The notes: generated by a model not told the origin, from the sequence alone. 56,368 nt of DNA from Sediminispirochaeta sp964394395 (GCA_964394395.1 CAYMWV010000007.1:1-56368), one strand, 5' to 3'. Counted from the stretch's first letter, positions 16,308-25,904 are shown. Numbers and translations: made by a program.

Positions 16308-16820
16308 ATGCATGATGAAAACTATACCGACCACACCATTTCTGTACTGGTAAATCACCATCCGGGGGTGCTACTAAAGATTACCAGTCTCATTACCCGG
16401 CGGGGATTTAATATTGATTCCATAGCCGCCGGTCCCACAAAAGACCCGGATATGTTCAGACTCACCATTATCGTCAAAGGAGACGATCAGAGTGTGGAAC
16501 AGATCCAGAAACAGCTATACAAAATTGTGGATGTGGTGAAGGTAGCTCCTATAGACCCGGCCGCCAAGGTGGACCGGGAGATCGGTCTGGTAAAACTGAA
16601 GGCGGCTAATGGAGAACGGAAAGAGATCCTCCAGATGGTTAATGTCTTTAAAGGGCAGATTCTCGACTCCTCACCCCAGGGCTTTGTGGTGGAGATTGTA
16701 GGCTCCAGCGAAAAGGTTGATTCGTTTATCAGCCTTTTCTCACCTCAGCAGATTGTGGAGGTGGCCCGGACGGGAATTGTGGCAATGAACCGGTGGGAGA
16801 AAAAACGCTCCAGGGGATAA
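16308..16820 (+). CDS. ilvN: acetolactate synthase, small (regulatory) subunit
   Basis: This 170-residue protein has an N-terminal ACT domain (ISVLVNHHPGVLLKITSLIT, about residues 10-80), where valine binds for feedback inhibition, and a C-terminal ALS_ss domain. The length is that of the IlvH/IlvN family. The spacing of 17 nt behind ilvB with AGGGGAGGAG as ribosome site supports coupled expression and a 1:1 complex with IlvB in the cytoplasm. Confidence 0.95.
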   Translation: MHDENYTDHTISVLVNHHPGVLLKITSLITRRGFNIDSIAAGPTKDPDMFRLTIIVKGDDQSVEQIQKQLYKIVDVVKVAPIDPAAKVDREIGLVKLKAANGERKEILQMVNVFKGQILDSSPQGFVVEIVGSSEKVDSFISLFSPQQIVEVARTGIVAMNRWEKKRSRG

Positions 16821-16833
16821 TAGGGATAGTAAT

Positions 16834-16871
16834 TTCCCCGGGCCTCTTCGCTGACAGGGACCCGGGAGGAA
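16834..16871 (+). other. imperfect hairpin between ilvN and ilvC
   Basis: TTCCCCGGG (16834-16842) can pair with CCCGGGAGGAA (16861-16871) with a small bulge. No T-run follows. It may shape transcript stability between ilvN and ilvC but is unlikely to be a strong terminator. Confidence 0.35.
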
Positions 16872-16928
16872 GCATAGAAAGCAGGAAGCTTAAGAAAAGA
16901 GCTTTACAAGCAATGAAAGGAGAAGAAG

Positions 16929-17939
16929 ATGGCAACAATTTATTATGACAAGGATGCAGATCTCGATCTGTTGAAGAATGAGACGGTGGCGATTCTCGGC
17001 TTTGGAAGCCAGGGCCACGCCCACGCTATGAGCCTGAAGGACAGCGGAGTCAATGTGATTGTGGGACTGCGTGAGGGGAGCCGGAGTTGGAAGAAGGCTG
17101 AGGAGTACGGTATCCCTGTATATCCTGTTGCTGAGGCGGCCAAAAAAGGGACCATGGTTATGATCCTCCTTCCTGATGAGCTACAACCAGAAGTCTACGC
17201 CAGGGACGTGGCTCCCGGACTGGAGAAGGGGAACCTTTTGATGTTTGCCCACGGATTTGCAATTCACTTCCACCAGATTATTGCACCCGAAGGGGTGGAT
17301 GTCTCACTGGTTGCACCAAAGGGACCGGGACACACCGTTCGTAGAGAGTTTGCTGCTGGAAGGGGAGTACCTGGTCTGGTTGCAGTGCACAGGGATCCTT
17401 CCGGAACTGCTAAAAAGCGTTCCCTCGCTTATGCCAAGGGTATTGGTTGTGCCAGGGCTGGAGTTTTTGAGACCAGTTTCCGGGAAGAGACTGAGACCGA
17501 CCTCTTCGGAGAGCAGGCAGTGCTCTGCGGTGGGGTTACCAGCCTCATGAAAGCGGGCTTTGAGACACTGGTTGAGGCGGGATATCAGCCGGAGATGGCC
17601 TATTTCGAATGCATCAATGAGATGAAACTGATCGTGGATCTCATTTACGAAGGCGGATACTCGGTGATGCGCCAATCTATCAGCAACACTGCCGAATATG
17701 GGGACTACATCACCCAGCCGAAGGTGATCACCGATGAGTCCAAGAAGGCGATGAAGGGAATTCTGGATGATATCCAGAGCGGCCGTTTCGCCCGGGACTG
17801 GATCCTGGAGAACAAAGCCGGTCAGGCATCCTTTAAATCGATCAGGAGAAATGAACGGGAGCACCTCCTTGAAAAAGTGGGAGCTGATCTTCGTTCCATG
17901 ATGAGCTGGCTCAAGAGCGATATCGAGGTAGACGAGTAG
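16929..17939 (+). CDS. ilvC: ketol-acid reductoisomerase
   Basis: This 336-residue class I (short) KARI makes 2,3-dihydroxy-isovalerate or 2,3-dihydroxy-3-methylvalerate. The N-terminal Rossmann motif is GFGSQGHAHAMSLKDSG. The following loop GLREGSRSWKKA carries Arg and Ser residues typical of NADPH preference. Metal-binding acidic residues are in the helical domain (ETDLFGEQAVLCGG, FECINEMKLIVDLIYEGG). Ribosome site AAAGGAGAAG precedes ATG 16929. It is the third gene of the ilv-leu operon. Confidence 0.96.
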   Translation: MATIYYDKDADLDLLKNETVAILGFGSQGHAHAMSLKDSGVNVIVGLREGSRSWKKAEEYGIPVYPVAEAAKKGTMVMILLPDELQPEVYARDVAPGLEKGNLLMFAHGFAIHFHQIIAPEGVDVSLVAPKGPGHTVRREFAAGRGVPGLVAVHRDPSGTAKKRSLAYAKGIGCARAGVFETSFREETETDLFGEQAVLCGGVTSLMKAGFETLVEAGYQPEMAYFECINEMKLIVDLIYEGGYSVMRQSISNTAEYGDYITQPKVITDESKKAMKGILDDIQSGRFARDWILENKAGQASFKSIRRNEREHLLEKVGADLRSMMSWLKSDIEVDE

Positions 17940-17963
17940 TGATAGAAGGGTAGTGATAGAAGA
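17936..17963 (+). repeat. 14-nt tandem duplication at the ilvC stop
   Basis: GTAGTGATAGAAGG (17936-17949) is followed directly by GTAGTGATAGAAGA (17950-17963), which differ only at the last base. The first copy contains the ilvC stop codon. It looks like a recent tandem duplication or slippage product and no function is evident. The rest of the 159-nt ilvC-ilvD spacer holds a GC-rich imperfect stem (GGCTG/CAGCC, about 18000-18030). Confidence 0.7.
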
Positions 17964-18098
17964 GTAGGGAAGAGCAGGGAAGGCTGAACCGGACGGCTGT
18001 CAGCGATTGCCGCCACCCAGCCGGCACCTTTCCAGAACTTCCGGACCCCTTTTAAATGGCCCTATCCCCATCAACTGCTATCCCAAGGAGTGATAGAT

Positions 18099-19856
18099 AT
18101 GAGAAGCGACAGAATGAAAAGCGGTGCAAAACGGGCACCTCACCGATCCCTTTTAAAGGCGTTGGGATTGACCGACCGGGAGATAGCTGGACCCATTATC
18201 GGGGTTGCATCCTCCGGGAGTGAACTGATTCCCGGCCATCTGCACCTGCGGGACATAGAAGAGGCGGTGAAAGCGGGGATCCGGATGGCCGGGGCTAGCC
18301 CCATGCGCTTTTCCACCATCGGTATATGTGATGGCATCGCCATGGATCACCGGGGTATGTATTACTCCCTCCCGAGCCGGGAACTGATAGCCGATTCAGT
18401 GGAGACGGTTGCCGAAGGGCATCCCTTTGACGGAATGGTTTATATTAGTAACTGCGACAAGATAACTCCGGGTATGCTGATAGCCATGGGAAGACTCAAT
18501 ATCCCTTCAGTTCTGGTCAGTGGAGGACCCATGCTGGCTGGAAGCTATCGGGGCCGAAAGCTTGATCTGGTATCGGTATTTGAAGCGGTGGGTCGTCACG
18601 CCCGGGGAGAGATAGATGACAAGGAGCTCAAAGGGATAGAGGATTGCGCCTGCCCGGGAGCGGGAAGCTGCGCAGGCCTCTTTACCGCCAATTCCATGAA
18701 CTCCCTGGCCGAGGCGCTTGGAGTCGCCCTGCCCGGAAACGGGACTGTGCCAGCGGTTCATGCTGCCCGGATCAGGCTTGCCAAGGAGAGCGGGGCTGCG
18801 GTAGTCAACCTGGTGGAAAAGGGTCTTTCCCCCCGGGATCTGGTTGATGCAGACTCATTCAGGAATGCGGTTGCCGCAGATCTTGCTCTAGGGGGCTCCT
18901 CCAACACCACCCTGCATCTGCCTGCAATCGCTGCCGCCTTCGGGATAGATTTCTCTATTGATCTTTTTGACGAGCTGGGGAGAAGGGTCCCTCATCTCTG
19001 CCACCTCTCTCCTGTGGGAAATCATCACATTCAGGATCTGGAAGATGCCGGGGGGATTGGAGCAATCCTTTTCCGGCTCAACGAACTTGGGGAGTTGAAG
19101 AGGGAGGCCCGGTCGGTGATCGGCCTTTCCATGGGAGCGATCGCCGATGTTTCCTCGGTCTTAGACGAAGAGGTGATCCGTCCTGTTGACCGGCCCTACC
19201 ACAAGGAGGGAGGTCTGGCAGTGCTCCACGGATCCCTCGCCCCGGACGGGGCGGTGGTAAAGCTGGCGGGGGTCCCGGAAGCTTTACGGGTTCATGAAGG
19301 CCCGGCTGTGGTCTTTGAAGATGGAGAACTGGCCACCGAAGCAATCCTTTCCGGAGAGATAAAAGCTGGTGATGTGGTCATTATCCGCTATGAGGGACCC
19401 AAAGGGGGACCGGGGATGCGGGAGATGTTGAGTCCCACCAGTGCCCTTGTGGGGATGGGGCTGATTGAAAAGGTGGTTCTTATCACCGATGGAAGATTTT
19501 CCGGCGGATCCACCGGGGCTGTTATCGGCCATGTCTCCCCGGAAGCGGCAAACGGGGGCCCCATTTCCCTGGTTGAGCCTGGGGACAGTATCAGAGTCGA
19601 TTTCAACAAGCGAAGTCTCGATCTACTGGTTGATGGACCCCTCCTGGAGGAGCGAAAGCCCCGGGCAGAGGGGAGAACAGCTGCGGAGAGGGAACTTATT
19701 CAGACCAGACACCACCCCGATGGCTACCTTTCCCGGTACTCCATCTTTGTTGGAAGCGCTGCGGAAGGGGCTATTTACCGACGCGATCTGGTGGATACTG
19801 CTGCAACGGCGGTTCGGAACCAGCTATCTGGAGGGGGTAAGGGTAATGGCAAATAA
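18099..19856 (+). CDS. ilvD: dihydroxy-acid dehydratase
   Basis: This Fe-S dehydratase makes the 2-oxo acid precursors of valine and isoleucine. The start is taken at ATG 18099 because CAAGGAG (18084-18090) is 8 nt upstream; the GTG at 18090 overlaps that site. This gives 585 residues. The cluster-ligand and active-site regions are visible: GICDGIAMDH, SNCDKITPGM and DCACPGAGSCAGLFTANSMN. The C-terminus is somewhat longer than the shortest family members. Its last 11 nt overlap cimA. Confidence 0.95.
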   Translation: MRSDRMKSGAKRAPHRSLLKALGLTDREIAGPIIGVASSGSELIPGHLHLRDIEEAVKAGIRMAGASPMRFSTIGICDGIAMDHRGMYYSLPSRELIADSVETVAEGHPFDGMVYISNCDKITPGMLIAMGRLNIPSVLVSGGPMLAGSYRGRKLDLVSVFEAVGRHARGEIDDKELKGIEDCACPGAGSCAGLFTANSMNSLAEALGVALPGNGTVPAVHAARIRLAKESGAAVVNLVEKGLSPRDLVDADSFRNAVAADLALGGSSNTTLHLPAIAAAFGIDFSIDLFDELGRRVPHLCHLSPVGNHHIQDLEDAGGIGAILFRLNELGELKREARSVIGLSMGAIADVSSVLDEEVIRPVDRPYHKEGGLAVLHGSLAPDGAVVKLAGVPEALRVHEGPAVVFEDGELATEAILSGEIKAGDVVIIRYEGPKGGPGMREMLSPTSALVGMGLIEKVVLITDGRFSGGSTGAVIGHVSPEAANGGPISLVEPGDSIRVDFNKRSLDLLVDGPLLEERKPRAEGRTAAERELIQTRHHPDGYLSRYSIFVGSAAEGAIYRRDLVDTAATAVRNQLSGGGKGNGK

Positions 19857-21474
19857 GATCGTTGTTTTCGATACCACCCTCCGGGATGGTGCCCAGACCA
19901 TGGGGGTCACCTTCTCGGTGGAGGATAAAATTAAAATCGCCCGGAGTCTTGATGAATTGGGAATGGAGTATATCGAAGGGGGATGGCCGGGAAGTAATCC
20001 TAAGGATATCACCTTTTTTCAGGAGATGAAGAAGAAGCCATTGAAGAAGGGACTTCTTACCGCTTTCAGCTCTACCCGAATGAAAGATATCAAGGTTGAG
20101 GATGACAAAAATATTGCAACCCTCTGCGAAACCGGCGTTCCTGCTGTGGCCATCTTTGGAAAAAGCTGGGACCTTCATGTAAGGGCGGCTCTGGAAACTT
20201 CCCTGGAAGAGAACCTGGAGATGATCTACTCAACCATCGCCTATCTCAAAAGCAGGTTTGATAAGATTGTTTTTGATGCAGAGCATTACTTCGATGGCTA
20301 CAAGGACGATCCCGAGTACGCTCTCAAGACCCTTGATGTTGCTGCCCAGGCTGGAGCGGACTGGATTGCTCTCTGTGACACCAATGGTGGATCCCTCCCC
20401 GATGAGATTCGGACCGCCACCCTGGCAGCCGCTGAAAGAACCGACATTCCTCTGGGTATTCACGCCCATAACGATAGTGAGCTGGCGGTAGCCAATAGTC
20501 TGGTAGCGGTAGATGCCGGGGCACGGATGGTGCACGGCACCATAAATGGACTGGGGGAACGGTGCGGAAACGCCAATCTCTGCAGCCTTATTCCCAATCT
20601 GGAGCTGAAAGCTGATTATTCATGTCTCCCCGAGGGGCAGTTGAAGCGGCTCAACTACATCAGCCATCTGGTGAGCGAGGCGGCCAACCAGAGTCAGCCC
20701 GATTGGCTCCCCTATGTGGGAAGGAACGCCTTTGCCCATAAGGGTGGAATCCACGTTTCAGCGGTGAGAAAGAACAGCCGTTCCTACGAGCATGTCCCAC
20801 CTGAAGCGGTGGGAAACAGCCGGGTTGTGACGGTTAGCGAGCTTTCCGGTAAGAGCAATGTGTTGGAGAAGGCGATGGAGATGGGGATCGACCTCTCTGC
20901 TGATCCGAAACGGGCTGGCGATATTCTTAAAGAGGTGAAAGATATGGAGGCCCGGGGGTATCACTTTGAAGGAGCCGAAGCTTCCTTTGAACTGCTCTCC
21001 GCCCGGCTTTTAGGAACCCTGAAGGAGTATTTTACCCTCCATGGCTTTCGGGTTCTTACCCTGGCGGATGGAGATGGGAAGTCCTGGTCCGAGGCTACTA
21101 TAAAGGCCCATGTGCCCGAGGAGGTTAGCCGTTCGGGGGGACATGCCGAATCGGTGGAACACACCTCTGCCGACGGAAGTGGCCCTGTGGAGGCTCTGGA
21201 CAGGGCACTCCGGAAGGTTCTTGAGAAGTTTTATCCGGTTTTACGGTCGGTAAAACTCTCGGACTACAAGGTGCGTATTCTTAACGAGGATGCTGGAACC
21301 ACTGCCACCACCCGGGTTATGATCAGCAGCACCGATGGGGAGGACCATTGGACAACGGTGGGGGTATCCGACAACATTATGGATGCCTCCTGGCACGCTC
21401 TCTGTGACTCCCTTATCTATAAATTGAAAAAAGATGAGAATCGGAAAGGAGGTGGCCCATGCCGCGAAAAATAA
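19846..21474 (+). CDS. cimA: (R)-citramalate synthase
   Basis: The start at ATG 19846 (MANKIVVFDTTLRDGAQTMG) has GGGGGTAAGGG upstream. It gives 542 residues. The TIM barrel carries the catalytic DTTLRDG motif and the metal-binding HAHNDSELAVANS. The Gly-rich motif NGLGERCGNANLCSL is of the CimA kind rather than the LeuA form. The C-terminal third is a LeuA-type regulatory domain (GPVEALDRALRKVLE). The enzyme joins pyruvate and acetyl-CoA into citramalate, which LeuCD and LeuB convert to 2-oxobutyrate for isoleucine. It overlaps ilvD by 11 nt and leuA by 16 nt. In-frame extension upstream to 19465 lies inside ilvD and is rejected. Confidence 0.94.
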   Translation: MANKIVVFDTTLRDGAQTMGVTFSVEDKIKIARSLDELGMEYIEGGWPGSNPKDITFFQEMKKKPLKKGLLTAFSSTRMKDIKVEDDKNIATLCETGVPAVAIFGKSWDLHVRAALETSLEENLEMIYSTIAYLKSRFDKIVFDAEHYFDGYKDDPEYALKTLDVAAQAGADWIALCDTNGGSLPDEIRTATLAAAERTDIPLGIHAHNDSELAVANSLVAVDAGARMVHGTINGLGERCGNANLCSLIPNLELKADYSCLPEGQLKRLNYISHLVSEAANQSQPDWLPYVGRNAFAHKGGIHVSAVRKNSRSYEHVPPEAVGNSRVVTVSELSGKSNVLEKAMEMGIDLSADPKRAGDILKEVKDMEARGYHFEGAEASFELLSARLLGTLKEYFTLHGFRVLTLADGDGKSWSEATIKAHVPEEVSRSGGHAESVEHTSADGSGPVEALDRALRKVLEKFYPVLRSVKLSDYKVRILNEDAGTTATTRVMISSTDGEDHWTTVGVSDNIMDASWHALCDSLIYKLKKDENRKGGGPCREK

Positions 21475-22976
21475 AAATATTTGACACCACATTACGGGAT
21501 GGAGAGCAGTCCCCGGGGGCATCCATGGCCCTGGAACAGAAGATAGAGATTGCGGAAGCTCTGGAAAGTCTTGGAGTTGACCGGATTGAGGCGGGATTCC
21601 CTGTATCGAGCCCTGTGCAGTTCGAAGCGGTGCAGCGGATCAGCCAGGTGGTATCCAAAAGCGAGGTAGTCGGTCTTTCCCGCTGTGTCGTCAAGGATAT
21701 AGACGCTTCCTACGATGCACTCCGGGATGCCGCCCATCCGATGATCCACCTCTTCCTTGCCACAAGCCCCCTTCACCGGGAGTTTAAACTGAAGAAGAGC
21801 AAAGAGGAGATCCTTGCTGCTATTGGGGAACATCTTCAATACGCCCGAAAAGGGTTTAACCGGATAGAGTTCAGTCCCGAAGATGCCAGCCGTACTGAGC
21901 CCGATTTTCTGCTTGAATCGGTGAAGGTGGCTATTGAATCGGGAGCCACCTCCATTAATATCCCAGATACGGTGGGATACTCCGAGCCGGTGGAGTTTGG
22001 CAAGTTGATCGCTTTCCTGGTTGAACAGGTTCCCCAGTTTCAGGACGGAAGCGTTGACCTTTCGGTGCACTGTCACAACGACCTTGGTCTGGCTCTGGCC
22101 AACACCCTCTCGGCTATTCGTAACGGCGCAAGCCAGGCGGAAGTGACCCTCAACGGGATAGGAGAGCGGGCTGGTAACTGTGCCATGGAGGAGCTTATCA
22201 TGGCTCTGGATACCCGGAAAGACTCCTATGATGTGGAAACAAATATCCACAAGGAGTTTCTCTATCCCACAGGGAAGCTGCTCCAGAGCATCACTGGACT
22301 GCTCATTCCGCGGAACAAGCCCATCTTTGGCGAGAATGTGTTTGTTCACGAATCGGGGATCCATCAGCACGGGGTGCTCAGCAACCGGGAAACCTATGAA
22401 ATCATGAAACCCGAATCGATCGGCCGCTCCAGTGAGACCCTGATTATGGGGCGTCACTCGGGTAAACACGCTCTGCAGGATAAGCTGAATCACTACAACA
22501 TCAAGCTTACGAAGCAGCAGTTTGAAGAGGTATTCTCCCGTTTCACCGTTATCGCTGACAAAAAGAAGGAGGTCTACGATGAGGATCTTTTCTCGATCGT
22601 CAGTACCGTCCTTGGTGGAGTAACAAAGGGCTATAAGCTCCTCTATTTTCACAGCTACACCGGCAACAGCCTGATTCCTTCGGCCACGGTGAAGATAGAA
22701 TCGGAGACGGGAGAGAAGGTTACCAGCTCTGCCGGGGATGGTCCGGTGGATGCGGTATTCAACGCCATCGACCAATCTATCGGTGTTTCAGGGAAACTGA
22801 AGGAGTACATCATCCACGCCATCGGTGCTGGAAAGGATGCTCAGGGACAGGTGAAGCTGGAAGTTGAGATTGAAGGGGAGATTTTTGGGGGAAAAGCATC
22901 CTCCACCGATATCATTGAGGCTTCGGCCCTGGCTTACCTCAATGCGGTTAACAGATACGAGTTGAGAAAACGGTAG
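21459..22976 (+). CDS. leuA: 2-isopropylmalate synthase
   Basis: This 505-residue DRE-TIM metallolyase performs the first committed step of leucine synthesis (2-oxoisovalerate + acetyl-CoA). The catalytic DTTLRDGEQSPGASM is at the N-terminus. Metal ligands are in HCHNDLGLALANTLSAI. NGIGERAGNCAMEE and the C-terminal leucine-sensing domain (GDGPVDAVFNAIDQSI) mark it as LeuA and not CimA. The start overlaps the cimA end by 16 nt, with AAAGGAGGTGG as ribosome site inside cimA. Confidence 0.95.
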   Translation: MPRKIKIFDTTLRDGEQSPGASMALEQKIEIAEALESLGVDRIEAGFPVSSPVQFEAVQRISQVVSKSEVVGLSRCVVKDIDASYDALRDAAHPMIHLFLATSPLHREFKLKKSKEEILAAIGEHLQYARKGFNRIEFSPEDASRTEPDFLLESVKVAIESGATSINIPDTVGYSEPVEFGKLIAFLVEQVPQFQDGSVDLSVHCHNDLGLALANTLSAIRNGASQAEVTLNGIGERAGNCAMEELIMALDTRKDSYDVETNIHKEFLYPTGKLLQSITGLLIPRNKPIFGENVFVHESGIHQHGVLSNRETYEIMKPESIGRSSETLIMGRHSGKHALQDKLNHYNIKLTKQQFEEVFSRFTVIADKKKEVYDEDLFSIVSTVLGGVTKGYKLLYFHSYTGNSLIPSATVKIESETGEKVTSSAGDGPVDAVFNAIDQSIGVSGKLKEYIIHAIGAGKDAQGQVKLEVEIEGEIFGGKASSTDIIEASALAYLNAVNRYELRKR

Positions 22977-22990
22977 AAAAGGAGTTTACG

Positions 22991-24256
22991 GTGTCGAGAG
23001 CACAAACCATGAGCGAGAAAATCTTCTCGGCCAAGGCTGGCAGGGATGTCCGGCCGGGAGAATACCTGATGCTCGATGTGGATGTAGCCCTGGGTAATGA
23101 TATTACTGCCCCGGTGGCTATCAACGAGTTCAGAAAGGCGGGAGGGAAGCGGTTGCGCTACCCCGACCGGGTGGTCCTTGTTCCTGATCATTTTACCCCT
23201 AATAAGGATATACAGTCCGCCGGACAGGTGAAGATGGTCCGGGATTTTGCCCGCGAACAGGGGGTAAAAAACTTCTTTGAAGTGGGACGGATGGGCATTG
23301 AACATGTGATCCTCCCGGAGATGGGGATTGTGAAATCCGGGGATCTGGTGGTGGGCGCAGACAGCCACACCTGTACCTATGGAGCTTTAGGAGCTTTTGC
23401 AACCGGGGTAGGGTCAACCGATCTTGCGGGGGTCTATCTTACCGGAAAAGGGTGGTTCAAGGTGCCCACCTCCATCAGGGTCCACCTGGAGGGCGCTTTT
23501 CGAAAGGGCGTCGGGGGCAAGGACCTGGTGCTCTATATTATCAAGATTCTCGGGGTGGACGGAGCCAATTACCGGGCCATCGAGTTTACCGGTCCTGGAG
23601 TGGCCGCCATCTCCATGGATGGCCGTTTCACCGTAAGTAATATGGCTATAGAAGCGGGGGGGAAAGCGGGTCTTTTCCCGGTGGACGAGTTTACCATCGC
23701 TTATGAGGCGGAACGGGGTATTACTGTTGATCCATTCAAGGCGGATGAAGATGCCGATTGGGAGCGGGAAATAGCTATTGACCTATCCGAAGTGCCTCCC
23801 ATGGTGGCATATCCCTTCCTTCCCTCCAACGGCAAGAGCGCTGCAGAAGCGGAGGCTGATCAGATTAAAATTGATCAGGTGGTAATCGGCAGCTGCACCA
23901 ACGGCCGGATTGAAGATCTCAGAGTGGCAGCGCAGATGCTCCAGGGGAAAAAGGTGGCCCCTCATGTGCGTTGCATCATCTTTCCGGGAAGCCAGAAGGT
24001 CTATCTTCAGGCGATGGAAGAGGGGTTGGCGAAGATCTTTGTTGATGCACAGTGCGCCTTCTCCACCCCCACCTGCGGCCCCTGTCTGGGGGGGCATATG
24101 GGTATCCTTGCTGAAGGAGAATCAGCGGTGAGCACTACCAATCGGAACTTTGTGGGCCGGATGGGTCATTTGAAGAGTAAGGTGTATCTGACCGGGCCAG
24201 CGGTTGCAGCCGCTTCGGCAGTGAAAGGTTTTATCAGTAATCTGGAGGGGTTTTAG
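22991..24256 (+). CDS. leuC: 3-isopropylmalate dehydratase, large subunit
   Basis: This 421-residue aconitase-family subunit is the shorter, archaeal/HacA-like type rather than the 466-residue enteric type. It shows the 4Fe-4S ligands: one Cys in IGSCTNGRIEDL and two in TPTCGPCLGGH. The active-site region is GADSHTCTYGALGAFATGVG. The start is GTG 22991 with AAAAGGAG 6 nt upstream; ATG 23009 is a weaker alternative. With LeuD it isomerises isopropylmalate and very likely also citramalate. Confidence 0.93.
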   Translation: MSRAQTMSEKIFSAKAGRDVRPGEYLMLDVDVALGNDITAPVAINEFRKAGGKRLRYPDRVVLVPDHFTPNKDIQSAGQVKMVRDFAREQGVKNFFEVGRMGIEHVILPEMGIVKSGDLVVGADSHTCTYGALGAFATGVGSTDLAGVYLTGKGWFKVPTSIRVHLEGAFRKGVGGKDLVLYIIKILGVDGANYRAIEFTGPGVAAISMDGRFTVSNMAIEAGGKAGLFPVDEFTIAYEAERGITVDPFKADEDADWEREIAIDLSEVPPMVAYPFLPSNGKSAAEAEADQIKIDQVVIGSCTNGRIEDLRVAAQMLQGKKVAPHVRCIIFPGSQKVYLQAMEEGLAKIFVDAQCAFSTPTCGPCLGGHMGILAEGESAVSTTNRNFVGRMGHLKSKVYLTGPAVAAASAVKGFISNLEGF

Positions 24257-24257
24257 G

Positions 24258-24797
24258 ATGAGTGGAACGGAAAAACAGGCAAGTCAGGAGACGATGGTCC
24301 GGCGGGGCCGATGTTTCGTCTTTGGCGACAATGTAAACACTGATGAGATTATTCCCGCCCGTTACCTCTCCACCAGCGATCCTGCGGAATTGGCAACATA
24401 TTGTATGGAAGATGCCCGGCAGGGGTTCGGTATGCGGGAGGACCTTTCCGGTTCGATTATGGTAGCAGGAGAGAACTTCGGCTGTGGATCCAGCAGGGAG
24501 CACGCCCCTATCTCGATCAAAGCTTCCGGAATTTCCTGTGTTATTGCAAAGAGCTTTGCCAGGATCTTCCTGAGAAACAGTTTTAACATCGGTCTTCCCA
24601 TCATTGAGCTTGAAGAGGCGGATACGTTTTCCGAAGGTGATGAGCTTTCGGTCGATTTCAACGAAGGGAAGATTAAAAACCTCTCCAGCGGCAAGGAGCA
24701 CTCCTTCCAGCCCTATCCGGATTTCCTGAAGAAGGTGATTGATTACGGCGGATGGCTTGCTTATGCGAAGGCTGAATTGATGGAGGCGGGAGCATGA
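24258..24797 (+). CDS. leuD: 3-isopropylmalate dehydratase, small subunit
   Basis: This 179-residue swivel-domain subunit contains NVNTDEIIPARYL and the substrate-specifying FGCGSSREHAPI motif. The short length matches the large subunit type upstream, which ends 1 nt before. The stop overlaps the leuB start (ATGA). The first 15 residues are variable. Confidence 0.93.
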   Translation: MSGTEKQASQETMVRRGRCFVFGDNVNTDEIIPARYLSTSDPAELATYCMEDARQGFGMREDLSGSIMVAGENFGCGSSREHAPISIKASGISCVIAKSFARIFLRNSFNIGLPIIELEEADTFSEGDELSVDFNEGKIKNLSSGKEHSFQPYPDFLKKVIDYGGWLAYAKAELMEAGA

Positions 24798-25900
24798 ACG
24801 GTGGTATGAGCAGCGCAATTACCGGTAGCTCCGCCGATGAACGGGTAAAAAAAATAGCCGTACTTCCCGGTGACGGGATCGGTCCGGAGGTGATGGCCGA
24901 AAGTCTCAGGGTCCTGGACTCTGCGGGGGAACGGTACGGTTTTTCCCTGGAGAAGAGAGAGGCGCTGATTGGGGGAGTGGCTATTGATGAGACGGGCACT
25001 CCCTTGCCTGAGAAAACGTTACAATTGTGCCGGGAAAGCGATGCGGTACTTCTTGGTTCGGTAGGCGGTCCGAAGTGGGACAGACTCCCCCCGGATAAGC
25101 GGCCCGAGCTGGGAGGACTCCTGGCGATTCGTAAAGCCCTGAAGCTCTATGCCAACCTGAGGCCGGTGAAGCTCTTTCCGGCTCTGGTACCTTCCTGCCC
25201 GGTCCGCCTGGCACCGGGAGCCTCGATTGACCTTTTAACGGTCCGGGAACTCTCTTCGGGGATCTATTTTGGTCAGCCCAAGGAGCTATCTGGAGAGAAG
25301 GGAATTGACACCATGGTCTACGAATCTTCAACGGTTCGCAAGATTGTCCAGGTTGCCTTTGAGGCTGCCCGAAGACGGAAGAACAAGCTTACCAGTGTGG
25401 ACAAGGCGAATGTTCTCTCATCGAGTATGCTCTGGCGTCAGGTAGTAGAGGAGATGGCTCTGGACTATCCCGATGTGGAACTGGATCACATGTATGTGGA
25501 CAACGCAGCGATGCAGATGATTTTAAACCCCGGCCGTTTCGACGTCATTGTAACCGGGAACCTCTTTGGGGATATCCTCTCCGATGAGTCTGCTGCGCTG
25601 GGGGGTAGCCTTGGCATGCTACCCTCTGCAAGTCTGGGTGAAACAGTGCACCTCTATGAGCCTTCCGGCGGATCGGCACCCGACATCGCAGGAAAAGGGA
25701 TTGCTAACCCGATCGCCCAGATCCTTTCCGGAGCGATGATGCTGGAGTACTCCTTTGGCATGGTTGAAGCTGCCCGGGCAATTGAAGCTGCAGTAGGCAA
25801 GGCCCTCGATTCGGGAGCCCGAACCGGAGATATCGCCTCAGGGGAGAAAAGTATCACCACAGCGGAGATGGCCGACCAGATTATTACAGCCCTGGCCTGA
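24794..25900 (+). CDS. leuB: 3-isopropylmalate dehydrogenase
   Basis: This 368-residue beta-decarboxylating dehydrogenase begins its fold at KKIAVLPGDGIGPEVMAE. The substrate-binding Arg cluster is in the helix/loop after LLAIRKALKLYANLRPVK, and Mg-binding Asp residues lie in GNLFGDILSDESAALGGSLG. The NAD site is PSGGSAPDIAGKGIANP. The N-terminal 15 residues before the fold may be an extension; a start at ATG 24806 is possible. It is the last gene of the ilv-leu run and is followed 4 nt later by a structured repeat. Confidence 0.95.
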   Translation: MNGGMSSAITGSSADERVKKIAVLPGDGIGPEVMAESLRVLDSAGERYGFSLEKREALIGGVAIDETGTPLPEKTLQLCRESDAVLLGSVGGPKWDRLPPDKRPELGGLLAIRKALKLYANLRPVKLFPALVPSCPVRLAPGASIDLLTVRELSSGIYFGQPKELSGEKGIDTMVYESSTVRKIVQVAFEAARRRKNKLTSVDKANVLSSSMLWRQVVEEMALDYPDVELDHMYVDNAAMQMILNPGRFDVIVTGNLFGDILSDESAALGGSLGMLPSASLGETVHLYEPSGGSAPDIAGKGIANPIAQILSGAMMLEYSFGMVEAARAIEAAVGKALDSGARTGDIASGEKSITTAEMADQIITALA

Positions 25901-25904
25901 TTGT

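Noticed and set aside
19465..19845. N-terminal extension of citramalate synthase inside ilvD
   Set aside because: The enzyme family starts at MANKIVVFDTTLRDG; the extension has no homology-like pattern and overlaps ilvD.
21492..22775. Long open frame (427 codons) antisense to leuA
   Set aside because: It lies entirely opposite a well-supported leuA, has no recognisable domains and no ribosome site; it is a by-product of codon usage.
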